Shown: one piece after another, positions 1 through 8,630 of the stretch | How positions within the stretch are numbered: the stretch's first letter is position 1 | Layout: every line of letters starts with the position of its first letter | Origin: Gryganskiella cystojenkinii | Lineage: Eukaryota; Mortierellomycota; Mortierellomycetes; Mortierellales; Mortierellaceae | NCBI GenBank assembly: GCA_015852425.1 | Contig: JAAAIG010000526.1 | Coordinates: forward strand, 1 to 27,328 | Length of the DNA: 27,328 bases | Direction of reading: 5' to 3' | The notes under the pieces: generated by a model | The model's input: the letters and a program-made list of their open reading frames with translations, nothing else | What the model was told of the DNA's origin: nothing | Databases searched by the model: none | Translations under genes and position numbers: made by a program

Positions 1-75
1 CCTTTGGAGGCGAGGGCCGTTGCATCGAAGCTGAAGGCCAAAATTTCAGATCGCGGCTATGGGATCATAATTTGA
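1..75 (+). CDS. Possible 3' end of a gene running in from the left
   Basis: Frame 1 is open from the first base to a TGA at 73-75. It reads 24 residues of plausible protein (PLEARAVASKLKAKISDRGY...) rich in Ala, Lys and Arg, with C/G-ending codons like those of real genes here. That would be a C-terminal exon whose rest lies outside the window. The stretch is too short to identify a family, and a 75-nt open frame can occur by chance, so this is only a possibility. Confidence 0.25.
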   Translation, partial: PLEARAVASKLKAKISDRGYGIII

Positions 76-365
76 GTTTCCGTGGTTGCCCCTCGGAAAT
101 GTTTTCTTTTTTTTTTGGTCGTGGGCTGTCGCCTCTTTTCTGTGCTTGATGCAATGCGGGGCTTGCAGTCACAGAGTTGTGCATCCATGGTGGACACGCG
201 TTTATGTTTTGTGACTCTTTTTGATTGCCTTTTTATTGTGTATTCATTGTTCTCATTAATATGTGCACTTCACCGCGAATTTCCATCCAACCCAACATAC
301 CTTTCAATCCATCTTCACCGTCCGCTCCACTCTGCTCAACAACCGCTCCCCCCAACCCAATCGAA

Positions 366-512
366 ATGAAACTCCAACTCTTGCTTATTGTCTGTGTCCT
401 TATGAGTTTCACAGCCGCTGCTCCGATTCACGAGAGCGGCCCTGTCGGCTACCCTGGTGTCTACCTCAACGTCGGCTCATTCCGCGCCTGGATCGACAAG
501 AACCGCACTTAG
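366..512 (+). CDS. Signal peptide joined to the C-terminal tail of a trypsin-like serine protease (mini-gene or remnant)
   Basis: A 48-codon frame starts with a typical secretion signal: MKL, then a hydrophobic core LLLIVCVLMSF, then TAAA as a likely cleavage site near residue 19. After about nine residues it reads GYPGVYLNVGSFRAWIDKN. This matches the last strand and C-terminal helix of S1A (chymotrypsin/trypsin) proteases, where G-x-P-G-V-Y-x-x-V and a closing W-I are family hallmarks. The catalytic His, Asp and Ser regions, normally about 200 residues between these two ends, are absent, so it cannot be an active protease. I see no intron signals inside. It is best explained as an internally deleted copy of a secreted trypsin gene that kept both ends in frame, or as a small secreted peptide derived from one. 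The start is the first ATG after a C/A/T-rich leader (about 290-365). Expression is unknown. Confidence 0.5.
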   Translation: MKLQLLLIVCVLMSFTAAAPIHESGPVGYPGVYLNVGSFRAWIDKNRT

Positions 513-513
513 G

Positions 514-602
514 TCTACTGACTTCGCTCCTTCTTTGACTACTTCGCTTCTTTATTATCTACTTCGCCACTTCTTTAACCACTTCTCTTAACTACTTCTC
601 CT
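514..602 (+). repeat. Degenerate tandem repeat (ACTTCGCT/TCTTT unit)
   Basis: Directly after the mini-gene stop, the motif CTACTTCGC or ACTTCNC followed by TTCTTT recurs about five times with irregular spacing of 15-22 nt, then grades into CTCCTCCTCCTC. It is non-coding pyrimidine-rich DNA and would lie in the 3' untranslated region of the mini-gene. Confidence 0.5.
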
Positions 603-824
603 CCTCCTCCTCATTCTTCTATAAGCCTTCTTTTCCACTCTTTGTTTAGTTCTTTACCTTCTTTACCTAGTATTATTGTGCATTTCATAATTTTTTGCGG
701 ATGGGACGCTAAAACGCGCCAGTTAGTGATGTGAACCTTAAATCGGGGGAAAAAAAAGAGGTGTTGTGAGAACGGTTCCCTGGAGTCCCTCTGATCTCAA
801 ACCACCCTGAAACTTCTCCTATGA

Positions 825-838
825 GTTGCTATGGCAAC
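825..838. promoter_or_regulatory. X-box-like palindrome (RFX-type site)
   Basis: GTTGCTATGGCAAC is a near-perfect palindrome and fits the RFX X-box consensus GTHNYYATRRNAAC at every position. RFX-family regulators (Crt1 and Sak1 in yeasts) bind such sites. It lies over 1.1 kb from the nearest credible start codon and 40 bp from the hairpin, so a regulatory role is unproven. Confidence 0.3.
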
Positions 839-878
839 TATCTGTCACCAAAATTAATTATCTCGCACGCCTTTTATA

Positions 879-928
879 TAACGCAGAGAGTTTTTGTCAG
901 ATCGGTTTGACAAAAACTCTCTGCGTTA
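879..928. repeat. Long perfect inverted repeat (hairpin), possible MITE or transposon-end remnant
   Basis: The left arm at 879-899 (taacgcagagagtttttgtca) is exactly complementary to the right arm at 908-928, leaving an 8-nt loop (gatcggtt). The stem is 21 bp with no mismatch. After one mismatch it extends four more A/T pairs (874-877 with 930-933). A third, diverged TGACAAAAA...TTTTG...ACGC block lies near 982-1002. The surrounding DNA is AT-rich and non-coding. The structure resembles two transposon terminal repeats brought head to head, or a very short foldback element. Confidence 0.75.
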
Positions 929-1816
929 AATAATTGTCACCCATATTAATTTTAAATCACGACATTTAGTTATTTTTCGCTGACAAAAATTTTTGAAACG
1001 CACAATAATAACTTAACATGAATAAAACCCACAGAACACACTTGAAAAAAAACCAACCCAACGTTCATGGTTGCACCCAAGGGCACAAAAACAAGAATGA
1101 AACCCAGGAACATAAACTTTGTGCACCATTTTTGATGAATCCCATTCAAGTGCCCAACATTAATGGCCTCGCTGCAGGACTCACTTCTCGCTGACAGCTT
1201 TCATCATTCTTCAACCTCGCTGGACCCAGAGGGCAAAAAAAAAAAATAAATGCATGCGCAAAAAGACGAAAGCCAGGCTCTCTTGCCTCTTCACTAAAGA
1301 TTCTTTTGATCCTGTTCGTCCAAAGAGCATATACTCGCCTTGGCCAGGGTCCATGCCCAAGGGTCTTCACTGCCTATCCTGTTGACTTACTCATTGGTGG
1401 TTCTTACCCTGCGGAGAACACTTTGGAAGGAGAAGGGATGAGTATAGGGGAGGGAAAGAAAAAGATGTTTTTAGTCTGGGATTCTTGGGGGGGTTGGTGT
1501 TCTGGACCCTTGGAAGTCGAACACGCAGCTGCTTACTTTTGAAACACGCGTGGTCTGGATGGGAACATCGGGTTAACGCTTTGACTATTTTTTTTTGGAG
1601 GTATCCCTTGTGGACCCTTTCATGTCATGGCAATTGAACTCTCTTCCGTTGTGTCTTAAAAAAAAGTCAACCCCCTACTCTTCTTCTCTCTCCACCCACA
1701 AAACGAATGCAGTGCATGACCCTCTCTTCCTGGCTCAACTCTCATTGCCAGCCATGAGCTCAAGTCCTCCCCCTTTCTTCGTCATTACTGTCTCTATGTT
1801 CACGTCCCCTTGAACT

Positions 1817-1927
1817 TTTCTCTCTCTCTCTCACTCTCTCGCTCTCTTTCTCGTACCCATTCTACTTCTTTTCCCCTTCATTTCCCTCCTTCTTTTTCCC
1901 TTCATTTCCCTCCTTCTCCCTGCATTA
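1817..1927 (+). repeat. Pyrimidine tract with (CT)n and a 20-bp direct repeat
   Basis: A (TC)n-rich run occupies 1817-1852. The 20-mer cccttcatttccctccttct then occurs twice, at 1874-1893 and 1898-1917. The tract is on the sense strand 80-190 bp ahead of the ATG at 2004 and probably forms the core promoter or leader of that gene. Confidence 0.6.
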
Positions 1928-2003
1928 CAACCCATTCAATTAAGGAGAACGAACCCTTTCTCTCATTCTTTTTTATTTTCTTTTTCTCTCTTTATATATT
2001 TGA

Positions 2004-5000
2004 ATGGTTGTCTACCCTCGTCTCGTCGGAGTACTGTTACGAGGCCGTTCCAACTGGAAAGCCGTTGCCGAGACCGACCTCTTTGTACTGCAACACCACC
2101 CTCGACAGACGCTTCGACCCTATCGCATCATCACCCGAGGGTTTCCTCACTACTGTGGTAATAACGGGAGCTACATAATCATAAATCATGCCATACAAAC
2201 AAAAAAAAAAGAGCAAACAAAAGAGAGTGCTAACTGGGAGTCGTACATATTTTGATCACACATTGGTAGTGGCGGAGGGAGATCTGGTCGAAGCACTTCA
2301 ATCAGAACTGATCCTTTTGACTCAAGAGGCCAGAGAGTCTATAGGCGGGAACACGACCAAGATTACGTCAAAAAGGATTGTCAGTTGGCTCAAGGGACTC
2401 ACGGACGTGGTATTTAAAAATAAACGATACTCGATTCCCACGATTCTCACCGCCTTTCGTTTATTCGAACCTCCTGCTTATTTTTATTTTATCCCTTCCA
2501 TGACTTTTGACTGTTAGGTTCCACCAATGCAAAATAGAAGTGAAGGGACCATGTCACTGCCAGGTGAGAACGAGAACGAGGTCGAGGTCGACATGATGGA
2601 CCTGGAGGACGGGATCGATGGACAAGAACTCGCAGATGAAGAAGAAGAAGAAGAAGAAGACTTTAGTGACCTGGATGACATTGAGATCGACAGCTCTGTC
2701 GTTGCCATGCCTTTAGTTCGGTACCGACTCAGAGACACACCACAACAGCAACAGCTAGGGTCATCCTCATTGTCATCATCACAACCACGGCCAACACTTC
2801 CACAACATCAAAGACGACAAGGGATATTCGAGGAAGATGGGTACATATCAGACCTGTCGACCCTTTCCAACGACGAACGTCATCATCCTCACCATCGCCC
2901 ACCAAAGTATAGTCGGTATAACAGCACGGCTAGGGAAGGCAAGGACGTTTCCCATCACCGAGCAAGCTTGATCATACCGACCCCAACATCGTCCTTGGCG
3001 AACGAGGACGGGACACCGGAGCGAACCAAATACCACAGCTACCCATTTCAAGGCTCAGGGGACCCCTGGATAGCTGTTTCGCCTCTTTGGCTCGAGTCAC
3101 AAGAGAACGGACCCAGTCTTGCTAACAATAACAACAATAACAACCATAGCAGCACTTCGGATGAGATCGTGTTGCCCATTCCCAAGGCACCCCGTCCTCG
3201 ACATCGGTCTATTATTGATGGGCAGCTGAAGGACGAGCTCTCGCTGTCCAATCATTTGCTTCAGCACTTGGAACAACAGGAGGACCAGGAGGATCAAAGA
3301 CGACAATCAGATGAACAATATGATCAACTCATGCGGGCCCTGTCTGCGCCACCGGATGCGCCTGTTTCTTCCTCGATGTCGACATCAACACCGACTTCGA
3401 TTGATGCCGCTCCACCTATACCCAGAGAAACTCGACCCGCGAGCTTTGAACACCCACGTCAACATAAACGGCGCACTCATCCTCGACAAATCTCTCATTC
3501 CTCTTCATCCACCTCTGTTGGGCGGCAACGACAACCTTCGCCAACACCCCCTCAATTGCCACCACGATTACCAACGCAGTCCTTGCCGCAGATTTCCAGC
3601 ACACCCGTATTAGCCGAGATAGGTGCCAACATCGGCACCGGCATTGCTCTAGATCCTGAGCCTGTATACCCAGCGCACACAGCAGAAGCCATCGATGACG
3701 AAGCAGTCCCCGCTGACCGGTCAGGAAGTGCAGACCTGACTCGGGGTTCTCGAGTCAACAAAATGGGCAAGCTGAAGAACCCGCTCCGACGACGTCAGTC
3801 TTCACAACTTTTACAAGACGTTGGCTCTGGTCCAGTAACTGCAGTTATAGTCACCGATACCCGAACAGAGGAACCAGCACCACCAGTACCGTCAACAACG
3901 CAACATACACCAACCAATTCCCAGGATGGTGTTCAGGAAAGCCGGTCAAGTACCACCAGCAACGACGACCCTCAGCTGTCGAACAACAACCTTCGATCGA
4001 TCCTCAAGAGAGCACGGTCACCACCTGTTGCATTGCAATCGCCTTTTTCAACGCCTGCCTTGGCTTCCAATCATGCTACGGCAGTGGCGCCTCCTGTCCC
4101 TCCTACTAGGGCAATGTCGTCGCCTTTACCGACTCCGTCATCGAACCCATCTTCCCCAACTGTACAACGGACACCCATCGGTGAACGACCCACATCAGGG
4201 ACACCACAACCAACGGCGCGACCAAAGACACCTTATGGCACCCCGTCATTTATTTCGGTACCTTTGAGCTGGTTCAATCATGGCAGTGGTGGCAACAACA
4301 GCAGCAGCAACAACGCTCAGAACCGTCTGCTCAGCTCTAAAGTCAACACTACTAGCACCATAACTTCATCGGCTCGGACTATTCAGAGTCGTCGAAGAGC
4401 ACCCTCGATTATCTCTGCAAAAGCCGCATCGATCAGCAGCACCAACGGCAACGCTGCATTTGGGGCCAGTCTCAGCAGGAGTGTCAGCATGAGGAACGGA
4501 CGCAATCACCAACAGAACGCCATCCTCGATATACCCTTTCAACTCATTGCCCTGCTGACGTATCCAGACCCTGAGCCTGGACAAAACTCTTTGGATGACC
4601 CACGGGTTGCTCTCACTAGTAAGTTGCCATGTTATTGTTGTCCCAAATTTATAAACATCCCACCATCCACATTCATAATATCCGACATTTATTTATTTTC
4701 CGCTCATAAACTATTTTTATTCGTTAGTTGCACAAGAGCGTAACTTTGTGCGTCAGAGACGGAGGACACTGATGGTGTTGACTTTGTACATCATGTTGGT
4801 CCGGTATAGCAGCTTTGATTTTTTCCTTATGCTACTGATCATGAGCAACTGTGCGCTTTTATTGGTCATGAAGCGGTCCGGTCAACAGTTGGATGTGAAC
4901 GTGGCCAAGCGAGCCGTCAGCAAGCGGCTAGGCCTGGCGAGGACTTGGGCTGCAGGGGTCTTTCGACAGGGGATAGGAGCCACCGGCAGGACTGGTCGAG

Positions 5001-5539
5001 CAGAGAGTATACATAGAGGTTCGGGACTTGGCGAGTTTGCGCGACAGGATAAGGGGACGACCATGATCGATGGGAATGAGATTGAAGCGCAAGTTGAGAC
5101 CGTGCCGGGCGATTACCACTATTCTCGAAGAGGAAGTAGGGATAGTCAACAAACTAGCGGGTCCACGAATGTCATCTCCATTGCAGCGGCGATCCAAGCC
5201 TGTCACAACAACCACGCCGACAAGAACAACGTCAGCAACAAAACGCCACCCACGCATCTGTACGATATCTCTGAGACTCCGTCCTCGCCGTCCAAGCTCT
5301 CGCCGCCGACTCTATTAGAGGACCTGCATGGATTTGGTCCGCGGTTCGACACCAATACGCCTCGACTCTTGTCCTCGAACCCATCCACGGCCGCCATCAC
5401 AGCGTCTGTGAAACGAAGGCGGTTCTTTGGGAAAGCCAAATCTTTGTCGTCTACAACCTTGTCCATGATCCCGACGGCGACGACGCCCGAGATGCATGAA
5501 CTTGGGATCTCGCTTGCTACGACTGCTACGATCACTTGA
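2004..5539 (+). CDS. Unknown fungal membrane protein with long disordered region, four exons
   Basis: I do not recognise this family. The best model joins 2004-2157, 2270-2409, 2518-4618 and 4728-5539, giving about 1068 residues. The introns are 112, 108 and 109 nt; the first has a CTAAC branch-like motif, the last starts GTAAGT, and phases agree at every junction. Residues 1-100 look globular (RSNWKAVAETDLFVL, then EGDLVEALQSEL). An acidic run lies near 140-147. About 600 residues of Ser/Pro/Gln/Asn-rich, probably disordered sequence follow, with many Ser-Pro and Thr-Pro sites. Around 770-810 comes a conserved-looking block (IPFQLIALLTYPDPEPG, then AQERNFVRQRRR). A hydrophobic stretch at 812-846, split by RYSSFD, could be one membrane span or a tight hairpin; its basic flank on the N side suggests that side is cytosolic. 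The C-terminal 220 residues are again low complexity. Exon 1 is the least certain part, because a second frame is also open there. Confidence 0.72.
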
Positions 5540-5545
5540 TAGCAT

Positions 5546-5551
5546 AATAAA
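5546..5551 (+). terminator. AATAAA polyadenylation signal
   Basis: A canonical AATAAA lies 7 nt after the stop of the membrane-protein gene. Only 144 nt separate that stop from the stop of the convergent gene, so the two transcripts probably end close together or overlap. Confidence 0.5.
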
Positions 5552-5683
5552 CTAAAGTGATTGAACCCCCATCCCCCTTTCAAGACGAAATAATGTGTGA
5601 TAATGATAATGATAATGATTGTCGCTATTCTATGTGATAACTATCCCTCGCCTGGCTACCGTCCAAGATCTCTCTTTCCTTTT

Positions 5684-6969
5684 TTAAAGGCTCTTCTTCC
5701 ATTGGCCGATATGCTTGGTCAACTCCTGGGCCTTGTCCTGTTTACCCTCCTGAGTCTCATAAGCCTTGACCAAACCCTCAGCAGCGGCAACGACCTCGGC
5801 CGCCCTCTTCCTCGAAAGCTTCTCGCCCTCTCTTTCAGACTCGATCAACAAGAACTCGTCCATCGTGATCTCTGCCCTCCGTTGACCTTCCTCGTTCTTC
5901 AAGGCGAGCGAACCCTGGATCAAGTTGGCATAGACCGAGGTATCATCCGCAGGCAAGTTGTAATACGGCATCAAGGCCATGATCTTGAAGGCGCCATCCA
6001 GCTTTTCCAAACCCTTTTCCTCATCTCCAGCAGCGACAGCATCCTTGACACCCTGGACAAAGGAACGGACAACACGACGCATGGTCTTTTGTCCTGGGGA
6101 GAGACCAAAGATCTCGCGATCGCCCAACAACTCGATCGCGACTTCGGGTGCATGAGCCTTGTCAGTTTTGCAGACGGTGCGAATAAGTCTATCCGAGATC
6201 AGGTGGGTGAGAGGAAGATCCCGTTGACGCCATTGCTTGATAAGAGCAGGGAGAGACTGAGCTTGCTCCGCTGTGGTGACGTTCTTAAGAAGGTGGTAAA
6301 GAGCCGCGTGACGGGGGAGTTCATGGACAGGGGTGGTGGTCTGGGTGTGTTCGAGGAGGGAATCGTATTGCTCCTGGAATTGTGATGATGACAGGGCTGA
6401 GGTCTCATCCGAGTCGGTGTTGTCGTCGAGTGGGATGCCCTTCTCGAGGGCCTCGAGTTCGCGCTTCTCCTGTTCCAGTGCAGCGAGTTCGGCCTCGAGT
6501 TCCTCGTCCTCGTCGTCCATGACGGCCTGCTTCTTGCTCTTGAGGACTGCGATTTGATAGAAGAAAAAAGACGTTTGACTGACAGTTAGTTCGACATAGA
6601 TCGGGGAAGCAAAGAGAAAATCGGTTTATAGGCGGATCAGGCTTATTTCACTCAAAACGAGTAGTATAAGTCTAGATGAGTTGTGTGTCTTACCAGACTC
6701 GGTAGGACGGAAAGCGTGGTATTGACGGGCGATCAAGACTGCGGGGACTATTACAGGTAGAGGGGAGGTGAGAGAGAAGGAAAGCTAAGAGTGAGCTGAT
6801 TGGAGGTCCCGGAGCAAGTGTCCATGTCTGATTGTCCAGTAATTGGCAGGTTCCTGAATGTCTGTCCTGTTGCAGCGTGATTACCCTGACGAGTGCGAAG
6901 GGCAACACGGGGTGCTGATGTGGAGGCCCTGGTGGCGAGACGGGCCACGGAACGAACAAAGGCGGCCAT
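5684..6969 (-). CDS. Mitochondrial-targeted helical protein of unknown function, three exons
   Basis: The model on the minus strand is 6969-6885, 6738-6694 and 6546-5684, 330 residues. The introns are 146 and 147 nt (5' sites GTAATC and GTAAGA; 3' sites CGCAG), and both interrupt codons after the first base. The first 40 residues are a classic mitochondrial presequence: no acidic residue before position 42, many Arg, Ser and Ala (MAAFVRSVARLATRAS), and a likely processing site near RQYHAF. A strongly acidic, probably coiled-coil block follows (about 54-80). The rest is helical and soluble, with repeats suggestive of a TPR/PPR-like solenoid (for example LMPYYNLPADDTSVYANLI). No catalytic motif is visible. 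A mitochondrial ribosome-associated or RNA-handling role is possible but only a guess. The gene converges on the upstream membrane-protein gene. Confidence 0.78.
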
Positions 6970-7875
6970 GGTTTGTATGGTGGGTTCCGACAAGAAGGGT
7001 GTGATTCGAATGAAATGAAAAAAAAAAAAAAAAAAGAAGTTGATTTTTGCCACCGAACAGAAAAGACCCAAGGTAAATGGACAGGCGGCATCTTGTGTGT
7101 GCCTGTGTCTTGGTTCCTCCGAACAAGCAGCAAAAAATGGCAGTCCCAAAACATTTCAACAGGGTGCCCGCACGGGGAGGGAGAGATCTCCCCTGCAAGG
7201 GTGTGAGACGAGGTCGAATCAAAAAAGTCAACAATAAATTTAGGCCAAGCCACCCAATTTTTTTTTTGCTTTCTCCATGTGTATCTCAGACTATTGTCCG
7301 GTTAAAGTGAGTGGTTTTTTTTCAGACTTTTCGATGTTGAGCACACATACAGTTTTCGCTCATTCTTTTGCCCAGCCTTGGCCCAAGCTTACCATAGCAA
7401 AAGTTGCACCTTGTGCCTAACACTTTGTTCCCCAATTGTCAGCATATATAAGGTCAGAGACAACCTCGTTCTATTGTGAACGAAACGCGATTGCGAGCGT
7501 TTTTGAATTCCATTTTTTTTTTTTGGCATTGCGGCATCCTCTCTGTCGCATTTTGGTCGAAAAATGAGGGATTTGCCGGTAACGAGAGCACATTCAACGT
7601 TCTTCCATTGACATATGGAGATCAACAAACAAAATACGTCTTCAACAAAATATATTTTATTTCGGTGAAGAAGGGAGAGGGGGAAGAGGAAATGGAAGAT
7701 CATCCTTACAATAACCGCCAGGGTCAAAGAGAAGTAAAAGAGTAGGATGAAAAGGAGAGGCGGAGAAAAAGACCAGCTTCATCTTCGTTCTTCCTTGTTA
7801 TGTCCGACTCTTTGAGTACCTCATATGAAACAAGAAAATAAATATGAAGGAACTATTTTTTTTTCGAGTTCCTTT
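6970..7875. other. Gene-free region upstream of the mitochondrial protein
   Basis: This stretch lies between the start of the minus-strand mitochondrial gene and the end of the next minus-strand gene. It contains a 16-nt poly-A run near 7020-7035 (poly-T on the gene's strand), several shorter T runs and a plus-strand TATATAAG at 7445-7452. Open frames across it lack a credible start or protein-like composition. I see no further gene. Confidence 0.6.
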
Positions 7876-8630
7876 TTACGAGCTCTTGACTTTGGGAGAC
7901 TTGGGCCACTTCAATGCGCTACCGGAGGAAGGGCAACGGACAAACTGGTAGACGGTATGAACAATTCCCTGGGACAAGGGGGCGAGGGCCTTGAAGGCCG
8001 TGGCGGTCAAATCAATCTGGTTGGGGGCACAGCCGGCACAGTCATCAATGATGCGGACAATGACCGAGCGACGACCGGCAGTGATCTTGGCGCACTCGAA
8101 ACAAGCAGTCTTCTCGCCACCCTTGTAGAACTTCATGTGGACGGCACCGATGTGCCAGCTATCGGCAGCATTGACGTTGGAGTTGTTCTCCAAATCACCG
8201 TAGCAAGCGGCCTAAGCGAGAGGGGATAGAAAGTGTCCAAGGGGATAAAATGGGACAAATAAAGAGATAGATGGTTAGCGCATAGACTCTTTTTTTTCAG
8301 GAACATATCTCGGAGTGCCGCTAGCACCGATTTATATAATTAAACTGCTGTCCACAACATAAAGTTTTTTTTCCGAACCCGAAAAAGGGTGGAATTTCAG
8401 GCACCAAAAAAAAATAATCTCGCGCAAAAAAGTGAGTTGGGATGTTATCGTAAACTTACGCCTCTCAAGTCGTGTCCATTGAACCAGGTACTGAGACCCT
8501 TGATCTTATGACCAAACTTGACAGTGTTGGTGGCGCCATGCTTGCCCTTGAAGTCGGAGGCCTCGACAACGACAGAGACGATGGCCATGGTCATAACCAT
8601 GAGGAGAGCGGAAAGCTGAGAGAACTTCAT
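7876..8630 (-). CDS. Secreted RlpA-like double-psi beta-barrel protein (expansin/loosenin-like)
   Basis: Two exons on the minus strand, 8630-8460 and 8211-7876, joined in phase 0 across a 248-nt intron (GTAAGT...TTAG), give 168 residues. Residues 1-24 are a signal peptide (hydrophobic core MVMTMAIVSVVV, cleavage near VEA). The mature part shows the barwin/RlpA fold: STWFN and DLRGAACYGD (about 47-63), WHIGAVHM, CFECAKI, VRIIDDCAGC (109-118) and IDLTATAF (123-130). These give paired cysteines and the conserved Asp-x-Cys-x-x-Cys and Asp-Leu-Thr blocks. There is no CBM63-type second domain, so it resembles the single-domain loosenin type rather than a full expansin. Such fungal proteins are secreted and act on, or bind, cell-wall polysaccharide without a known hydrolytic activity. 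A short basic tail (KWPKSPKVKSS) ends the protein. A (CT)n run on the gene's strand precedes the start. Confidence 0.9.

Larger units (their letters stand above)
513..2003. other. Gene-free region between the trypsin mini-gene and the membrane-protein gene
   Basis: No open frame here shows conserved composition or splice-compatible ends. The left third contains a tandem repeat, an X-box-like palindrome and a long perfect hairpin (listed separately). The stretch 940-1060 is AT-rich. The stretch 1060-1800 shows nothing I can support. From about 1800 it becomes almost pure pyrimidine, the usual leader type in this window, ahead of the gene starting at 2004. Confidence 0.6.

Noticed and set aside
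1306..1542. 78-codon plus-strand frame in the left gene-free region
   Set aside because: No signal peptide, domain or splice context, and its composition is not distinct from background.
5597..6385. 262-codon plus-strand frame over the mitochondrial gene
   Set aside because: It is the antisense shadow of the minus-strand exon 6546-5684, which has the spliced presequence and better composition.
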